Numbered from the stretch's first letter, positions 43,112 through 54,228 are shown. The stretch is 64,000 bases of DNA from Ypsolopha sequella (GCA_934047225.1 OW203986.1:14635221-14699220), one strand, 5' to 3'. Notes: a model not told the origin generated them from the sequence alone. Numbers and translations: made by a program.

Positions 43112-43540
43112 CAGTGTTTCTCAGTCTTTTCTAACCCGTAAAAAAATGAAAAACATTTCAGGGAGTGGTAGGAAATAAAACAATTATTTGTTTATTATGA
43201 AGTGCTTTATTACTTCTGAAAATACTCGAAAAATATAAAAGCTGTTGAAATATGTTGCTGTTTCGTTGCCAAAATATTTGATAGCCGTGGCTGTAGTTTG
43301 ATTTCGGAAAGACGAAGCGTTGCATTGACATCCATTCTGTTTCTTTGTTTTGTTTTTATAATTGTCATGGCTGAAAAGGTTTTTTCCATGAACCTAATGT
43401 TTTTTCACATAAATATGTCTTGGACTCGTGGTCGTGCGTCTCCTGTCCGACGTGGCGACTGAACAGAATATTTTTCGCGGACCGGCAGGAAATGCCTGTG
43501 GACCGGCACCGGTTCGCGGACCATGGACTTGGAAACGCTG
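43112..43540. repeat. hAT-like non-autonomous element
   Basis: 429 bp. Starts CAGTGTTTCTCAGTC and ends ACTTGGAAACGCTG, typical of Buster-type hAT ends. The 8-bp flanks are TTCTAAAC (43104-43111) and TTATAAAC (43541-43548), one mismatch. No transposase domain; the 123-codon frame across its right end is a shadow. Confidence 0.78.
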
Positions 43541-43689
43541 TTATAAACTATACGCGATTAGTTCAAGACCGGGCTTTGTATAAAACGGAAAGACGCTGCG
43601 AGAAGTCCAAATGTGTGTGTATGAGTACCGCGAGTACGTACCCACATAGTTACATTTACGTTTTTTATTATTCTTTAGAAATATGTGTT

Positions 43690-44105
43690 AATTCCCATAG
43701 CTTAATTGCATTTTTTTTTCTGAGAATGTACGCCTCTTTTTTACGATTTTTTAAAGAATTGTCGGTTACGACGTCACTTGAGAATTTTTAGAGATTATAC
43801 AGATTGTGATGTGTGATTCCTTATAAAAAAAGTGGTCTGTCTCTGTCTGTCTACTCATATATCATCCGTCTTTCAAATCAGTCGGCACGGCAGCAAAGTT
43901 TTATAAATTTATCCTGATAGCAAAGGAAACATTTCTAAACAGCCATTTCTCAAGTGACGTCACACGGGAGCAAATGGAAGTTGCAGCTTTTTTGTAAAAA
44001 TATTCATCTTCTCGAGATTTTTTAGACCAAAAGTTCGAAAATACGTATTATTAAACCTAAATCTCAAAATGTTTTTCGAATTAACACACCTTAACATTAT
44101 TTAAT
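43690..44105 (+). repeat. Single arm of the large inverted-repeat family F11
   Basis: Similar in order and orientation to the right arm at 57607-58205. Shared blocks include TTTTTTAAAGAATTGTCGG, AGTGACGTCACACG, GGAAGTTGCAGC or near versions, and TCGAATTAACACACCTTA. It ends about 50 bp before the candidate exon at 44155. Confidence 0.7.
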
Positions 44106-44154
44106 CTAAACGAATTGTATGCCTACACATCTAACAAACTAATGTTTTTCCCAG

Positions 44155-44313
44155 CTGAAGAAGAAGAATGGACAGAAGACGGCAGAGTGCCAGTTGAAGA
44201 AGTGAAACCTGAAGACATGGATGATAACGAGGAAACTGTTGACGAAACGACTGGTGATGACAAAGTGAAAGATAATGACAGAAATGATGAGTCAACGCAA
44301 GGTGATTATGAGA
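44155..44313 (+). CDS. Candidate exon of an unknown acidic protein (exon A)
   Basis: A 159-nt exon between acceptor TTTTTCCCAG (44145-44154) and donor GTAAGT (44314). It is phase 1 at both ends. The frame reads EEEEWTEDGRVPVEEVKPED and continues very acidic, rich in D, E, N and T, to QGDYE. This is the only non-repeat frame in the region with consistent splice signals. Exon B (53176) and exon C (54146) have compatible phases and similar composition. Upstream exons were not found. I do not recognise the protein; it looks like a disordered acidic tail. A chance low-complexity frame cannot be excluded. Confidence 0.45.
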
Positions 44314-44516
44314 GTAAGTGCAAGAGTTTAATATTTAAAACTTTAATTATAATTTAAAACTTGCGATAACACAATACAAAATACAAATATACCTATGTAT
44401 ATATGTATATCATAGGTATAACAGTTTTGTAGGATAATAATTTAATAATACAGCAATTTTTTAATTTAATTTTGTATAATTATAAAAAAGCGGGTGTTTA
44501 TAGGGTTATAGGGCTC

Positions 44517-44890
44517 TTAAGGGGCAGGTAGCCGCCAGCGACCGACGTGGAGTCGACCTGTGTCGGTACAAATATCGACAGAAAATATATTGAAATAACT
44601 TTCATACCAGCGCGCACTGCATTATGATATGACGTGCTGGGTCTCCGGATAGCGCAAAATAGGAAAAAATAATACACTTCACATGGTCGTGATGGACGGA
44701 AAAAAAACTCACAAATAAAATTTTTAAGCAATATTTCCCTTGTATTTTAGTGCAGAACCATACAAATACTATTACTGGTTTCAAAGAAGTAACTAATTTT
44801 ATTTTATTTTAGTTTTGACTTTGAACAATATTTTCATGCAGTTTTGTATACGCGAGAATAATTTCCTTAAATGAAGTTTTATTTTTTTTT
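44517..44890 (+). repeat. Family F4 repeat, copy b
   Basis: TTAA (44517-44520) is followed by GGGGCAGGTAGCCGCCA. The ordered blocks AATATCGACAGAAA, TCTCCGGATAGCGCAAAATA and TGAACAATATTTTCATG are shared with 48984-49420. The right end is approximate. Confidence 0.7.
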
Positions 44891-44915
44891 CATAATTTTT
44901 AAGCATGTCGTTTAA

Positions 44916-45266
44916 GAGTCGCTTCTCTGGATTTGTAAAAAAATATGAAAAAAAAATTATAACGGCCAAAACACAACTTTTAGCTAAGACAACTTTTAAC
45001 AATAATTTGCTATACATCAAAATATTTTTAATGATATTATGGAAATAAATGGATTTTCCATAAGCGTGATACTAGATTATTTTAGGAATTTACGGCTCGT
45101 ATCACGACTATACAAAAAGTAATTGTTTTATAGCTATTATAATATAATTAAAAATATGTTTATGCATGTAGCAAACTATTGTTAAAAGTTGTCTTAGCTA
45201 AAGGTTGTATTCTGGCCGTTATAATTATTTACTAATATTTTGTTACAGATCCGGAGAAAAATAACC
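44916..45266. repeat. TTAA-flanked fold-back MITE, family F5, copy 1
   Basis: TTAA lies at 44912-44915, and TTAT/TTAA lies near 45267-45273. Long inverted arms: TTATAACGGCCAAAACACAA and TTAGCTAAGACAACTTTTAA, with the inverse near 45185-45235. A second copy is at 47726-48051. Confidence 0.75.
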
Positions 45267-45867
45267 TTATTAAAAGTAATCTCTTTATAAATAAAAATAA
45301 CTACACAACATCTTTTGTAGCTCAGCTATGTACTATGCAAGATATGCTTTGGTTGGCGCTGGTTTTCAGCTCTGGCGCTGGAGCAGGTACCTCCATTATA
45401 AACGCATAGCGCTTTATTTACTAAAATAAAAAACAATAACAATTGGCAAATAAACCAAATAAACAAACATCTATTTACCTAAAACTAAACCCAAAATCCT
45501 GGTATAGTCTCCAGTCTACCATAAAACAATTTGCATTCTGCACCCACCCTCAGTGCAAGTGTCAGCTGATTCAGCTGCGAGCTGGTACCGACTCAGTGAC
45601 AATGACGTACGGGCTGAGATAACAGATGACATACGAGGGCCCCAGCCCTGGGTGGGGCCCACGCGTCATAGTGCTACTGACAGATCGGAGCGTCCAATTC
45701 TGAAATTCGAATTGGCTTAGTTTCTACGAGTTGAATTCAAAGAACGTTCCAAGTTCTTTCTTTCAAAGAACTTATGTTTATTGTATACTGATTTAAAAAT
45801 TACGTTTAGGTAAAAGGTTAGGGTAGATAAAAATACTTTATTGGATTAATTGGTGCATTAAAACACT
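45267..45867. other. Gene-free intron-like stretch
   Basis: Contains a GC-richer patch at about 45520-45700. No coding frame I can support. Confidence 0.35.
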
Positions 45868-46010
45868 ATCCGTGTTACTACAAAACGGTGTTTAAATTTA
45901 GACAGTGTTTAAATCTGTTGTTGTCGCCTTTTCCTTCATATTGTAAAAGAGTGACAGCAACAGATTTAAACACTGTCTAAAGTTAAACACCGTTTTGTAG
46001 TTACACCGTA
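45868..46010. repeat. Fold-back MITE
   Basis: About 143 bp. Left arm GTGTTACTACAAAACGGTGT, then AGACAGTGTTTAAATCTGTT, is mirrored on the right with few changes. Ends are approximate. Confidence 0.75.
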
Positions 46011-46201
46011 TAAAGCCGGTTTATAAATACACTTGAAAATGCCTGTCAATTAACTGACGAACAGACAGACGACCAAGCACCGAAGCTTTGCGATAACGGT
46101 TTCCGATTTTTCAAGCCAAAATTTAGAAACTATGACAGAAATAAATTTCTATGTTTGAACACTTGGCGACTTATCCATCGCAAGGAGATATAGATTAACA
46201 T

Positions 46202-46224
46202 TATATATATATATATATATATAT
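46202..46224. repeat. (TA)n microsatellite
   Basis: About eleven TA units directly left of the inverted repeat at 46226. Confidence 0.9.
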
Positions 46225-46225
46225 G

Positions 46226-46409
46226 CAGTATAGAAACGCAGAAAGAAAATTGAGTATGGGAAAGCACATCGGTAAATTCACGAGTTATGTTGAGACCTGG
46301 ATAGCTCAGTGGTTAGAGCAATCGCCCGGTAAGCGAGAGGTCCCGGGTTCGAATCCCGGTTCAGAGCTCCTCACATCCAGATATTTTTTCTTTCTGCGTT
46401 TCGATACTG
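46226..46409. repeat. 24-bp inverted repeats enclosing a tRNA-like sequence
   Basis: The left arm 46226-46249 (CAGTATAGAAACGCAGAAAG then AAAA) is matched by the inverse of 46386-46409 at 23 of 24 positions. The tRNA-like sequence lies at 46295-46367 between them. Confidence 0.75.
46295..46367 (+). tRNA. tRNA-Thr(GGT)-like gene or tRNA-derived SINE head, probably not functional
   Basis: The D arm AGCTCAGTGGTTAGAGC, an anticodon arm with four good pairs and loop CCGGTAA (anticodon GGT, Thr), and a perfect T arm around GGTTCGAATCC can be folded. Problems: the acceptor stem pairs only at positions 3-7, position 33 is C where U is nearly universal, and the base of the anticodon stem is A-G. Box A and box B for RNA polymerase III look intact. 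It may be a tRNA pseudogene or a SINE head. Confidence 0.5.
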
Positions 46410-46410
46410 A

Positions 46411-46757
46411 AATTATATTTAATCCAAAATTTAGAGTTACCTCTCGATAGGTTTTGTAACGTATCTATATCTTATTTGTAACACAACCACTACAATGGAG
46501 TACAGCCTTCATCCCGCACCCACAGTACTTTGTCAACTGTCCGACCGAAGCGACTCAGTCGATGCGATGAATTCGCACTTTATCCCTCGCCGCTTGTGTT
46601 CATCCATCGCTGGATTAGATTAGACCACTAGTTCATTAGGCAACCATTGGAAAGTGAAGCACTGGAAATGGTCAGTACGATGTTAAACAAGAGCAATAAA
46701 GATATGGATCATTGATATAGTGGTGTTTGATATTGACCGACCACCTTTCTCGTTAAG
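46411..46757. other. Gene-free stretch
   Basis: Nothing recognised. A GC-neutral patch at about 46500-46650 is without a long frame. Confidence 0.3.
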
Positions 46758-46990
46758 GCGTATGACCACGCTAAATAAGCAACTCGATGTGTGCCGGTAC
46801 AAAAATCAACGGAAACGGCATTGAAATTATGTTCCTTTCAGCGTGCCTTGAAAAGTGGCTGTTACGACAACCACTGCGTCTCTGGCTAGCGCAAAATAGG
46901 AGAAAATAATACTTTTCACATGGACGCCATAAACGAAAACAAATTTTGAACTAAAATTTTTTAGATCTAAATATTTCCTATAATTTGGTG
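46755..46990 (+). repeat. Family F4 repeat, copy c
   Basis: TTAAGGCG start, then GGTACAAAAATCAACGGAAA, GCTAGCGCAAAATAGGAG and ACTTTTCACATGGACGC. Truncated or diverged after about 46950. Confidence 0.65.
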
Positions 46991-47725
46991 AAATAATTAT
47001 TAAAATCGCTTTAGGCGTTTGGAAAGAGTAAGATAATTCTTGTGTTGCTTTAATTTTCCCTATAATTAAAACTTTTAATTTAGTAAATTATATTTTATGA
47101 TTTAAAATTAGATTCTTTTTTATTTTAATCCTTTAGATTTAATTTATTATAAAAATGATAAAATTTTTATTTATAATAATTTTTATAATTCCTTTATGTT
47201 TTTTAAAAAAAATATTTTGATTGGTTCAAATAATGTTATTTTTTATAATATTAATTTTTATATGTTTAAATATAAAATGTGAAAATTTTGATGACTTTCG
47301 ATTTTTTTTGTCAAAACTTACAATAGACAAACAGTTTATGAAACTTAAAATTTATTTTTGACCCTATAATGCCTATCATATGAAAGTTTTTATTTGCCCA
47401 TATTATGAAAGTTTTTGGAACACCCGTGTGGGAGGAGTAGGCCTTCAAAGACAGGTCCAAATTGTAGTTGCCGTATCCATTCGCCTTAAGGTTATATATA
47501 CTGCAGAAGTGCTGCCACTTTAGAAAAATAATCATAATTTACTTACTAGAACAATTATTGAAAATCTGCTCAAGTAAATGCGTATATGTAGCAATTAAAT
47601 ATTTTTAAAAAGCATGGTTTTCATAGACAACGTCTTTGATGAGCTAAAATTTTAACTTATGCCAAAAGCGGCCGTTTTTAGCATCTAGGTATTACTCTTA
47701 CTCTGTGATTGTGCTGAAGCATTAG
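46991..47725. other. Very AT-rich gene-free stretch
   Basis: Mostly A/T with no coding frame of interest. Confidence 0.4.
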
Positions 47726-48051
47726 GGTCGTTTCTCCGAATTTAAAACGAAATATTATGAAATAATTATAACGGCCAAAATACAACCTTTAGCTAAGACA
47801 ACTTTTAACAATAGTTATTACAATAGCTATAAAACATTGGTTTTTCTATAGTCGTGATAAGAGCTGTAAATTCCTAATATAATCCAATCAATCACGCATA
47901 AGGAAAATCCAGTTATTTTGAAGCTATACCATAATATTATTAAACTCGTTATAAGTTGTCTTAGCTAAAAGTTGTATTTCGGCAAATATTTTTTTTATTT
48001 TAATTTATAATTATTTCTTAATATTTTGTTACAAATACGGAGAATCAACCC
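47726..48051. repeat. Fold-back MITE, family F5, copy 2
   Basis: Starts after TTAG (a decayed TTAA) with GGTCGTTTCTCCG. Ends CGGAGAATCAACCC before TTAA at 48052-48055. Arms match those of copy 1. Confidence 0.75.
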
Positions 48052-48055
48052 TTAA

Positions 48056-48699
48056 TGCATCTACATTAATGTCTTATTTATTTCTCTTTCGTCTTCATAT
48101 GTACTTCCCTGGGGAGCTAAACCGCAGACGTAATGTTTCGCTAAGGGTTGCCACTTCTAATACAGAACTCTTCTATAATACTTCTTCTATTCTATGTTGG
48201 TGTGCTCCCAGGGGCTTGGGAATAAAAGTAACACAAGCAAAGTTTCTAAACCTTTGAGATTTATTTTTACGCAAAGGCGAAGTTTTTTTTCTGTGAAAAG
48301 TTTAGAGTTCATACCTATATATTTAAATGGAAGTTGTAACTGAAAACCCTTGTCTACGAAGGTTTTCTCGGCGATCTTGGTACAAAACTAAAACGTTCCC
48401 TCATCAATTTAAAACTAGCACATGTATTCTAACGAAATGCTTTCATTATCATATACAATCATATACTACATCACGTATAACCCAAACCAACGTCGTATTG
48501 CTACCCACATTAAGGCCCTTAATACCGCCAAATGGGTACTTTCTAAAGCCTACTCCTCTTTTATGGCCAAACCAAAAATATTGAAAAAATGTATTATGGA
48601 TTATCAACTCTAGGACAACATATGCAACATTTTTCTTTTTCGTACCACCAAAACTTCTATATGAAAAATTGTTTCAACTGAATGGTGTTTTTTGGCTTG
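48056..48699. other. Gene-free stretch
   Basis: Short frames at 48069-48257 and 48327-48613 have no recognisable domains or splice context. No gene supported. Confidence 0.35.
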
Positions 48700-49420
48700 A
48701 ATTTCCTACTGCTCCTAAGCGGCTTAGGTGATTTAATTAATTTATGCTTCGATAAATAGATAAACTTGATAGCTATAAATATAACATAGAATTATTCAAT
48801 CGAACAATGACGCCCATGTGAAAAGTATAATTTTCTCCTATTTTGCCCTTTCAAGGACGCAGCGAGCGTCGTAACAGCCACCACGCATTGTGCACTGATT
48901 TGAACGTTATTTCAATGTCGTTTCCGTCGATATTCATACAGACAAACATCGAGCTGCTAATTTGGCGACGGTAATCGCCTTAAGGGGCAGGTAGCCGCCA
49001 ACGACCTTGAGTCGACCCGTATCGGTATAAATATCGACAGAAACTATATTGAAATAACGTGCATATCAGCGCGCACTGCTGCGTCGCTGCGTCTCCGGAT
49101 AGCGCAAAATAGGAGAAAATAATACTTTTCACATGGACGCGATGAACGGAAAATAATTTCCATAAAATATTTTTTCGAAGCAATATTTTCCTTGTATTTT
49201 AGTGTATAATACTAATTTTACTTAATTTTAGTCCAGAAACAGCTCAACTTTGAACAATATTTTCATGCTGTTTCTTATACGCGAGAATAATTTCCTAAAA
49301 TTAAGTTGTTTTTTAGAGTTTACCTAACAATATATATTATTTTCATATTTTTTTAACATATAGTTTATGAGAAATAACTTGATCAATGAAGTAATTTTCG
49401 GAGGGATATTTTCAATTTCG
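48700..49420. repeat. Head-to-head pair of F4 repeats (copies d and e)
   Basis: The minus-oriented copy (about 48700-48979) and the plus-oriented copy (48984-49420) meet at one TTAA (48980-48983). Both carry TTCACATGG and AAAATAGGAGAAAATAAT, in opposite orientation. Confidence 0.7.
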
Positions 49421-50395
49421 GAGTTCGGACTATCCTTTAGTTTGGTGGACTATTTTGGTAACACGGAAAACTCCCGCCAAAACTTTTGCCCAGCATCATT
49501 GTCCTTCTAACACATTATGCAGATATAGTTGACAATTCTGTGATCTTGGATAGATAATTTGTGCTATTGTAAGCCTGTTACAGAAAGATCACTTGTTTCA
49601 GACATAGACTAATTTGCAAAGTTTTGAAATCTGCGAGTTTTACTCCAATACCAGTTCTGAATACCTAAGCTAAGCTAAATTACGGGTAAGCATTCCATAT
49701 CATTCTCCATTATTGCTGACAATTTAAAGCAAAAAGAAGGAAGAAAAGTAGGATTAAACCTATAAAACAACAACCGCAATACTCTGAAAATGGTGCAAGA
49801 ATAAACGAGAATAATACCCTAAAATAAAGTTGTTCTTTATTACGTAGTTGAATTAACAAGACATTTTTTTTTTCATAAATGTTTTCAAAAATACCTTTAT
49901 CAATAGTCATTTTCAGATGACGCCGGGAAGAGGGGCCTTAACAGGGTTTTTTTTTACCTTAATCCCCTAGTCGAACATTTATCGAACGTTGATAATGAAA
50001 CATAATTGTTTTGAAAGTGAAAGTGAAAAGTATTTATTTTCCACAAAAAAAAAACACATATGCACAGGAAAAAGAAGAATTAAATATTAAATAAAGTGGC
50101 AAAAAGGGCCAACCTCAGCAAATGCTGCTAGTTGCTAGTTGCAAGCTGGTTTTCAGTTAAACACATAACACAAACATTACATATTCCTTGCAGGTAGGTA
50201 GGTTTATAATTTAACTTAAATGCTTTTATTAAATTAGACCTAATTTGAAATTATTAATTTGTACAATTGATACAGTAAATTCACGAATTAGAACAAATTA
50301 CACAATAAATTACAATAATAATTGGCATTGTCGCTATAATAAGATTAAAATGAGAGCAAAATTTCGAAGATAATAATTACCCGAACACTCCCCCC
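49421..50395. other. Gene-free AT-rich stretch
   Basis: No gene or repeat that I can define. Confidence 0.35.
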
Positions 50396-50399
50396 TTAA

Positions 50400-50792
50400 G
50401 GGGGTATATCGTCAAAATCGACACTATTTGAAGTTATTTATCTGCTGTTCAAAATAAGCCCCAAATTAAATAAATTAGTATAACAATTTTGGGACCTTTT
50501 TCTAGACTTGGACTATCAGAAACGCGATTGGAGGAATTTCACTCGATAGAAATAATTACTGAAATGAGGTGTAAATTTACACTTTTTTTGTTATTCTTAC
50601 AAATTTGGACAGCATACAGAGCATTTATTTAGATGGGTTTTAACAATACCTAAATTAATGGTTATGGAAATGTTCATAGCTATTTTAATCAATTTTTATT
50701 AATTTAAAACCGACTTTTTGTCAATTTTCCCCGATTCCGTCCCTCTCGCACTGCGAGTCTAACGATTACCTTTGCACGGTCGATATATCACC
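50400..50792 (-). repeat. MITE family F3, copy 3
   Basis: 393 bp between TTAA at 50396-50399 and 50793-50796. Left end GGGGTATATCGTC; right end GACGG... read inward as GGTGATATATCGA. Inverted relative to the copy in the mariner. Confidence 0.85.
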
Positions 50793-50796
50793 TTAA

Positions 50797-52393
50797 AGCT
50801 TTCGCTCAAAAAATGTCCTGTCTAATAAAAGCTCTAGGGACATACTACATATGGTTTCACACATGATGAGGTACCTGTACGAATTCAAATCGGATGACAA
50901 GTCTGAATGGTGATACTCATAATGAAGTGACTTAAATGACGTATGAGTTTTGAGACCACATCCATCTGCAGAATGATATCTTATGAAATTCATTGCAAAT
51001 ATTCTCTACGGAGAATATTGGCAGAGTAAATATTAGGTATTTACATATGAAATTGCTGTTTTCTATAGAGAATGAGCGTTTTTCTCGTTGTTTTTTTTTC
51101 TTAGTTCTTAGCTTTCCTCCTGATATCGCTGTCCATGTCACCATAGACAAAATATGGCTCGTAGCAATCAATGTCAAAGTGGTTATAAGTTTGTTTGGAA
51201 TCCGTGAAAATTTTGTCTTTGATTCTGTTGCTAAAGTATACAACATTGCCATCTAGGAATCTTATTTAACACTAAATTTGACACAAGGAAAAATGCTCAA
51301 GGGAACCCAATTTTCAGTACTAACATTTTTGCATTTTTAATAGGAATGACAAATCCAATTTATGTAATTTCTTATGTGTCTCATTCATATGAGACAACAT
51401 TATAAAATATGAAAAAGGCATATTATAAAATAAATGAATATTTGGATGATGGTGAAGCATGGTGTTACAGTGATAATGATAGTAAGTTATAATTTAATTA
51501 AATAGTATAACTTTCTAACTTATGATTCCTCTAAGGAGTAAACATTAATTAATTACAGACTGTAAAAGGAAAAAGACAATATGAGACAGGTAGACAAAGA
51601 TATATATGTTTTTTTTTTCATTAACCTGAATTCCTGCTATCTTGTATTTTCTTATCCCTTATATTGTATAGTATAAGTTTTATGTTGAAAAAAAGGACAT
51701 GATCTTGCTATGTTTCTTGCCCTTCTTCTTAGCAAGACTAATCGAATGGGCGGAGGTAGGCATGTATTAATATATATTATGTAACCTATTAGTATGTAGC
51801 TATGTAGTATATAGGATGGGATTTGGTCGGCCGCCTGGATTCGTGCTGGGGGCTCGGTTGGTGATCATTGAACCTTGTTCCTGGTCCCTGGCCGGGTCTC
51901 CGGTATGGGTTCGGGCGGCTGATTGGATTTTAAATTGTTTAATATATATTTTACCTATCATTTTAATCGTAAATATATTGCTACATAAATTAAATAGACC
52001 TTTAATTTAGTTCATGTAGATTTATTATTTTATTATATATATATATTTTATTAGATTAAATTTGACGTGTAAAAGGTGTATATCTATACCTGCTTAGCAA
52101 AATTAACTATTTGAATTTGAATTTGAACAAGCTAACAGCAACATTAATTAAATTTTTGAAAAAATTTAAAAATTATTACGAATCTTATCATGGGAATGGA
52201 TGGCATTTAGGACGAACTGTTTTTGAAGATTTAATTTGCATAATCAAACTGAAAATAAAAACAAAACGTAAAACCTTGAAATCAACTTTCAAACAAAAGA
52301 CAAATAATTGAAATAACTATTGAATTACAGGAATTATGAACTCATAAATCTGTTAGAAAACTTCGGAAATTTCATAGGTAAAGAGACCTATTA
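50797..52393. other. Gene-free stretch
   Basis: A short acidic frame (51409-51481) ends at a GTAAGT donor but has no acceptor. A GC-richer patch (51815-51920) and a short frame at 52111-52311 are unassigned. No gene supported. Confidence 0.35.
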
Positions 52394-52589
52394 TTTATAG
52401 AGTAGTGAATCTTAGTAAAAGGCTCTAATTTAAACTCACGCACACAGATGCGTGTTCTACACGCCCCGTCTAAGCGAAGTTCGGGGGAGTCTCCATGCAA
52501 ATCTCGGCGCGGCGTCGTCGTGTAGAGCACGCGTCTGCATGTGTGAGTTCGAATCTGAGCGTTTGTACTAAGATTCACTGCTCTATAAA
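52394..52589. repeat. Fold-back element
   Basis: 196 bp. Outer arms TTTATAGAGTAGTGAATCTT and the inverse AAGATTCACTGCTCTATAAA. Inner arms ACTCACGCACACAGATGCGT and its near inverse. Confidence 0.75.
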
Positions 52590-52626
52590 TATATTTACTC
52601 TGATATTGGTTCGTAGTAAATTTATT

Positions 52627-52702
52627 ACCGCCTCTGTGGTCTAGTGATTCGAACGTCTCGACCGCTAATCCCGAGGTCGCAGGTTCAAATCGCGTAGGGG
52701 AC
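52627..52702 (+). repeat. tRNA-derived SINE head
   Basis: Box A-like TGGTCTAGTGATT and box B-like GGTTCAAATC at tRNA spacing. The anticodon arm does not fold cleanly, so this looks like a SINE or tRNA relic. It sits between two fold-back elements. Confidence 0.5.
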
Positions 52703-52737
52703 GTTTGGTCTGCATGCTTTGGAACTCCATCCAACGA

Positions 52738-52868
52738 GCGAAAACAGACACACACATGCATAGACGCGTACGTATGATGATCTCGGCAGAATTTAGTATT
52801 GGCATGTGACCGACTTCGACCGAGATCGTCGTACGTACGTGTCTAAGTGTGCGTGCGCCTGTTTTCGC
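52738..52868. repeat. Fold-back element
   Basis: 131 bp. The left arm GCGAAAACAGACACACACAT, then CGTACGTATGATGATCTCGG, is mirrored to 52868 with several substitutions. Confidence 0.7.
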
Positions 52869-53175
52869 TAATTATGCGGAGTAAACCTTCTGTTTATTCG
52901 TCCAAGTCTGTAAGTGGTTATTTTGTGGCTCTGGGTCCATATTTATGCTCGAGGTACGCCGTACGGCAATACGGGTCACCAAGGGTGACTCACCACCCCC
53001 ATTGCGTTAGGGTGTAATATTCGTCGGTGAAACGTAGATAGACTGTAAGTTGCATTTACACAGTCCATACTCAGAAACATCTCTGACACTTTCTCGGGGA
53101 TTCATGTCTTGAAGATGTATATTTTATTTACTAGATTCTGTACAAGTAACTTGCAATCCTTTATTTGTCATACAG

Positions 53176-53244
53176 ATGAAGGCGATATCCTGGACAGAGG
53201 TCCAAAAGATTCTGCTGAGCCTTTCGAGACGGAAGATATGCCAG
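53176..53244 (+). CDS. Candidate exon of an unknown acidic protein (exon B)
   Basis: 69 nt between acceptor TTTGTCATACAG and donor GTGAGT (53245). Phase 1 at both ends, so it can join exon A. In that phase it reads EGDILDRGPKDSAEPFETED. Phase 0 is also open, so the phase alone is not decisive. The acidic composition matches exon A. Confidence 0.42.
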
Positions 53245-54145
53245 GTGAGTACTGCCATAAATAAACCTACCTAGTTAAAAATTCAAAAACTTGTGCTAAG
53301 ATTTGAACAAAAGCGTCATAGCTCATGATTTAATCAACGCGTATCAAGCGTATCTTCATTGAAATTCATAAGGAGGCCACTGATATAACGACTCAGCCAC
53401 CCAGCAGGCTATGCGTTTTTAGTGCCTTTTAATGCTGTTTTTACAGCTTCGTCAAAGGGTGTGGGTATAGCGCACGAGGCAGCGGCTTGTCTGCTTTACG
53501 AGGTCCCCGCCGCTTATCTCAGGCCATAAGCGATAAATCTCTACCAGAAGCCTTGGACTTGAAATATTAACATGCTAATTCGTAGCCAGTTCCGCACCCG
53601 AGATTATGAATATATTCGCCATCATCGACTGATGAGCCCAGCTTTATTTTCCTGGGAAACTTTTTAAAACCCGCCGTGACATTGTAATTTTATGCCACCC
53701 AGATAATTTGGCTTTTATAGGAGTCGTAAGAGGATAGCGATCTTCGTCGAAATAACTTTTGTGAATGATACCTACTTTCGGTGAGCTGATGCGTTGGGAT
53801 TAGCTCGGAATGGCAATATTTAAGTTTATATATTTCAAGGAAAAGATAACCTTAAAAACGTAGCTTAAACTGTTGGCTAAAAGTAACGAACAGATCCAAA
53901 GAGTCATTGGCATACATTTTATAGCGAACAATACGGTCTTCTGAGAGCAGTAAGCTTAGACTATTCGAAAAGACAAAGCCTTCCCCAAGGCACCCACCAG
54001 GAATAATAGGAAAATTACTCTTTGTTTACAGTTTACTGCAAACTCAACAACGCAATACCGCACCTATTGAAATGAACACTAAACTGACTGAAGCATAAAC
54101 CGTACAATGTTCTAAAGCAACTTTCTTTTGCTACTGCAAATCTAG
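53245..54145. other. Candidate intron
   Basis: No coding or repeat feature recognised between candidate exons B and C. Confidence 0.35.
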
Positions 54146-54228
54146 GGTCATCTGGCGAACCGGGAAGCACCCCTGCGGAGACTATAACAATACAAGCTGT
54201 GGAGGCAGACTGTGACCTACTATATTAA
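54146..54228 (+). CDS. Candidate terminal exon of an unknown acidic protein (exon C)
   Basis: Follows acceptor CTGCAAATCTAG. Entered in phase 1 from exon B it reads SSGEPGSTPAETITIQAVEA, then a short end DCDLLY and stop TAA at 54226-54228. The other two phases stop earlier. No AATAAA signal is obvious nearby. Product unknown. Confidence 0.42.

Noticed and set aside
45250..45376. Open frame after TTTTGTTACAG, phase 1
   Set aside because: The acceptor is part of the terminal repeat of the F5 MITE and recurs mutated at 48030. The donor GTACCT is weak.
48327..48613. Overlapping frames of 63-85 codons
   Set aside because: Neither has recognisable motifs. Length and context are expected by chance.
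51409..51481. Short acidic frame ending at a GTAAGT donor in phase 1
   Set aside because: Composition and phase resemble the candidate gene, but the frame is closed by a stop at 51403 and no pyrimidine-rich acceptor opens it.
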